From: Parapristionchus giblindavisi
Taxonomy: Eukaryota; Nematoda; Chromadorea; Rhabditida; Diplogasteridae
Reading direction: 5' to 3'
Assembly (NCBI GenBank): GCA_943737045.1
Contig: CALSFV010000208.1
Span: 1,488,001 to 1,552,000, forward strand
DNA length: 64,000 nt
The notes beneath the pieces were generated by a model that ran no database searches, had not been told where the DNA came from, and saw nothing but the letters and a program-made list of their open reading frames with translations. This document shows, piece after piece, positions 62,101 to 64,000 of this stretch. Numbering within the stretch: the first letter of the stretch is position 1; each line of letters begins with the position of its first letter. Position numbers and translations under genes: made by a program.

Positions 62101-64000
62101 AGCTGATATATGTCAATTAGATGACAATTGACAGTTACTATGAGCCAACCTAAAACTTTATATATGTCATCGCTGTTTCGTTTAAAAAATAACCATTTTT
62201 GAGTGCAACAACCACGGTGAGTGGAAGGACAGTCGATATTGCGAATGTTTCGGTTACTACTTCGGTCCTTACTGCCAATTCAACTCCAGATGTATCATGG
62301 GAAGTCTCATAAGAGGAATGTAAGTATTATCGTCCATCGTGAACTCGCTAATTAGTATCAGTGTCTAATTCAATTATCGACTACTGCGTCTTTTAAGAGT
62401 TTCATTACGCATGATATCGATGAAAACGTGATCAATTTATAGAAATTTATTACGTTTTGACTGATATCATGAACTAAAAATATTTATTTTAAAATAGGCA
62501 CAGATTATTTTGTAAATATTACCATTTAGATGTGTGTGCAAGGATGACTGGGAGGGCGAATATTGTGACCAGATTCGTTGTCATCATGGAATGGCTGGTG
62601 AGTAGATAATTACTGTCATCATGATCGCACAAAGGCCAAAATAAATAATATGACGGATCGCAAAAAAACATTTTCAAATGGAAACGAGAGCCGAATATAT
62701 TATGAACATGTGGATGATTCCTCTTACTTTTCGAGATTAAGTTTCTGATTATGATACTGTCTAACGAAATTGCATTTATTTTGTTATTGATTTTCACTTA
62801 CACCTCTCTCTCTGTTTATTGTTAAGGATAAATAAACAAATAAAATAAATTTATTCAGATGATCGAAACAAATCGATGAGTTGTATTTGCTCCAAGCGAT
62901 ATACGGGAACGCATTGTGATACCTGCAGGTACGGCTAGATTATGAGTTATCTTCCGATTTTTTAGCACTGATCAATGTTCTGATTGATTACTTGATCTAA
63001 AAATTTCTTTGCCATCTCTGATTTAATGAAAATATTTTTTTTGAAATTTTTCTTGTAATTAGTAAATGTAAATGGTAATGGGTCTTAAATATTTATATAT
63101 ATATTTTTAAATGACGCTCATTATTCTTTGATGTTCAGACCCATGAATTATACTGTGTCGCCTTATCCTGAATGCGAAGAAGTTAAGAAACCTTTTTGGA
63201 AAGCTAAACCACCACCGAAAAAAGAAGTCGACAATGTAAGCTAGTTTTGTTTGTTCAAATTTTATAGAAAAATACATCCCATGCTTGGGATTAATGAGCA
63301 TTTGGATCAATTTAAGGATGTAATTTGCAATTACATTATTAATAAATTTATAGTCTGATTAAATAAATAGCAATTAAGAGGCTTTCTCGGATAATGGTGA
63401 TGTGTGGTGCCGGAGGAACTCTTTTCCTCTTTCTCGCACTCATGTTCGGATGTAGTTATCGATATCATAAGAGCAAACTAGCACAGGTAAGGATACTATG
63501 ATTTCAATAATACTCCGATTAGAAATAATAAAAAAACAATTTCGTTTTTGCAAAGCCTTTTCCTTAAATTTGTTATTCAGATAAAGTTTAACTTATTTTT
63601 CTATATTATTTATATCGCCAATATGTAGGCACGACGAGAAGATCATAAGGCTGAAATGAATGCAAGGAAACAGTTACTTCACGATGCTGCTATTGAACCT
63701 GAGTTAACATTCATTTTTTTTGTTATTATTATTTGGTCAAGAGTTTTTGTTCACGAAATGGTTCCTTTTGCTATTTCACCTTGTTATTTTCAATATTCTT
63801 TAAAATATTCATGAACGAATTGCAGACCTGAACTCGTGCTCGAACCGGAACCCGAACAAAGCAGCGGATTCACAAGATCATGGAAGAATTTCCGGCTAAG
63901 TGCCCGAAGAAAGTCATCGATAACGAATCTTTTCCGATTCCGAAATCCGAGTGCTCCTCAATCTGGACAAACTATTCCACCTCCACCATTAGTCCTAGAT
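59171..64000 (+). CDS. Type I membrane protein with five EGF-like repeats (3' end beyond window)
   Basis: Exons 59171-59232, 60305-60459, 61356-61471, 62204-62319, 62530-62597, 62859-62928, 63139-63235, 63379-63486, 63629-63702 and 63826 to the edge (347 residues so far, in phase). It has a signal peptide (MILLLLSILLLHQTVLS), then five Cys-rich EGF-like units with typical C.C..GYTG..C endings (CICEKGYTGDLC, CECFGYYFGPYC, CVCKDDWEGEYC, CICSKRYTGTHC). A Lys/Pro-rich juxtamembrane stretch precedes a membrane helix (GAGGTLFLFLALMFGC, about residues 235-253) and a charged cytoplasmic tail with an EPEPE run. It is probably a cell-surface adhesion or signalling protein; no named orthologue is recognised. 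Exons 4 and 8 follow GAG and AAG acceptors. Confidence 0.8.
60905..61020 (+). repeat. CT-rich low-complexity tract in intron
   Basis: Repeated CCCTCTCTCC/CTCCCTCC words in intron 2 of the EGF-repeat gene. Confidence 0.85.

Overview
This is eukaryotic, almost certainly nematode, DNA. The window is AT-rich and its genes are cut into many small exons by short GT...AG introns with TTTCAG-like 3' ends. The content includes a nematode-type seven-transmembrane chemoreceptor and orthologues of C. elegans MBR-1, Nse1 and a TBC1D12/14-type Rab GAP. Exon models were built by hand by matching splice sites and reading-frame phase across consecutive exons. For most of the large genes the summed exon lengths divide exactly by three, which is strong internal support.

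Layout. 1-2400: a large foldback (inverted-repeat) element whose arms are nearly identical; a hammerhead-ribozyme-like motif lies in its centre. 2639-2972: a 26-bp minisatellite. 5758-7846 (-): an unrecognised 255-residue protein. 8573-10310 (+): an unrecognised coiled-coil protein with a MITE-like hairpin in one intron. 12113-12945 (+): a small single-pass membrane protein. 13230-15475 (+): a chemoreceptor of the srg/srv type. 15993-18720 (-): an SLC17-like MFS transporter. 20195-23493 (+): an Nse1-like SMC5/6 subunit. 24208-25331 (-): a secreted glycine-rich repeat protein. 26046-33788 (-): a 23-exon, 1391-residue secreted Lys/Glu/Thr/Pro-rich protein with a tRNA-Gln in an intron. 35404-44318 (-): an mbr-1/E93/LCoR-family transcription factor with two Pipsqueak-type HTH domains. 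46491-54362 (-): a TBC1D12/14-like Rab GAP. 59171 to the right edge (+): a type I membrane protein with five EGF-like repeats, cut by the window end. Roughly 40-46 kb and 54-59 kb are gene-poor, purine/pyrimidine-biased DNA with GA/CT microsatellites.

There is no sign of an operon or of a bacterial-style system; the genes look like unrelated neighbours. The most unusual general signal is in splicing. At least ten introns in eight genes appear to end in AAG or GAG instead of CAG/TAG, and one tbc-12 intron begins with GC; in each case the frame, and often family similarity, requires that boundary. The best candidates for novel biology are this relaxed 3' splice site, the foldback element with its ribozyme-like core, and the large secreted repeat protein.
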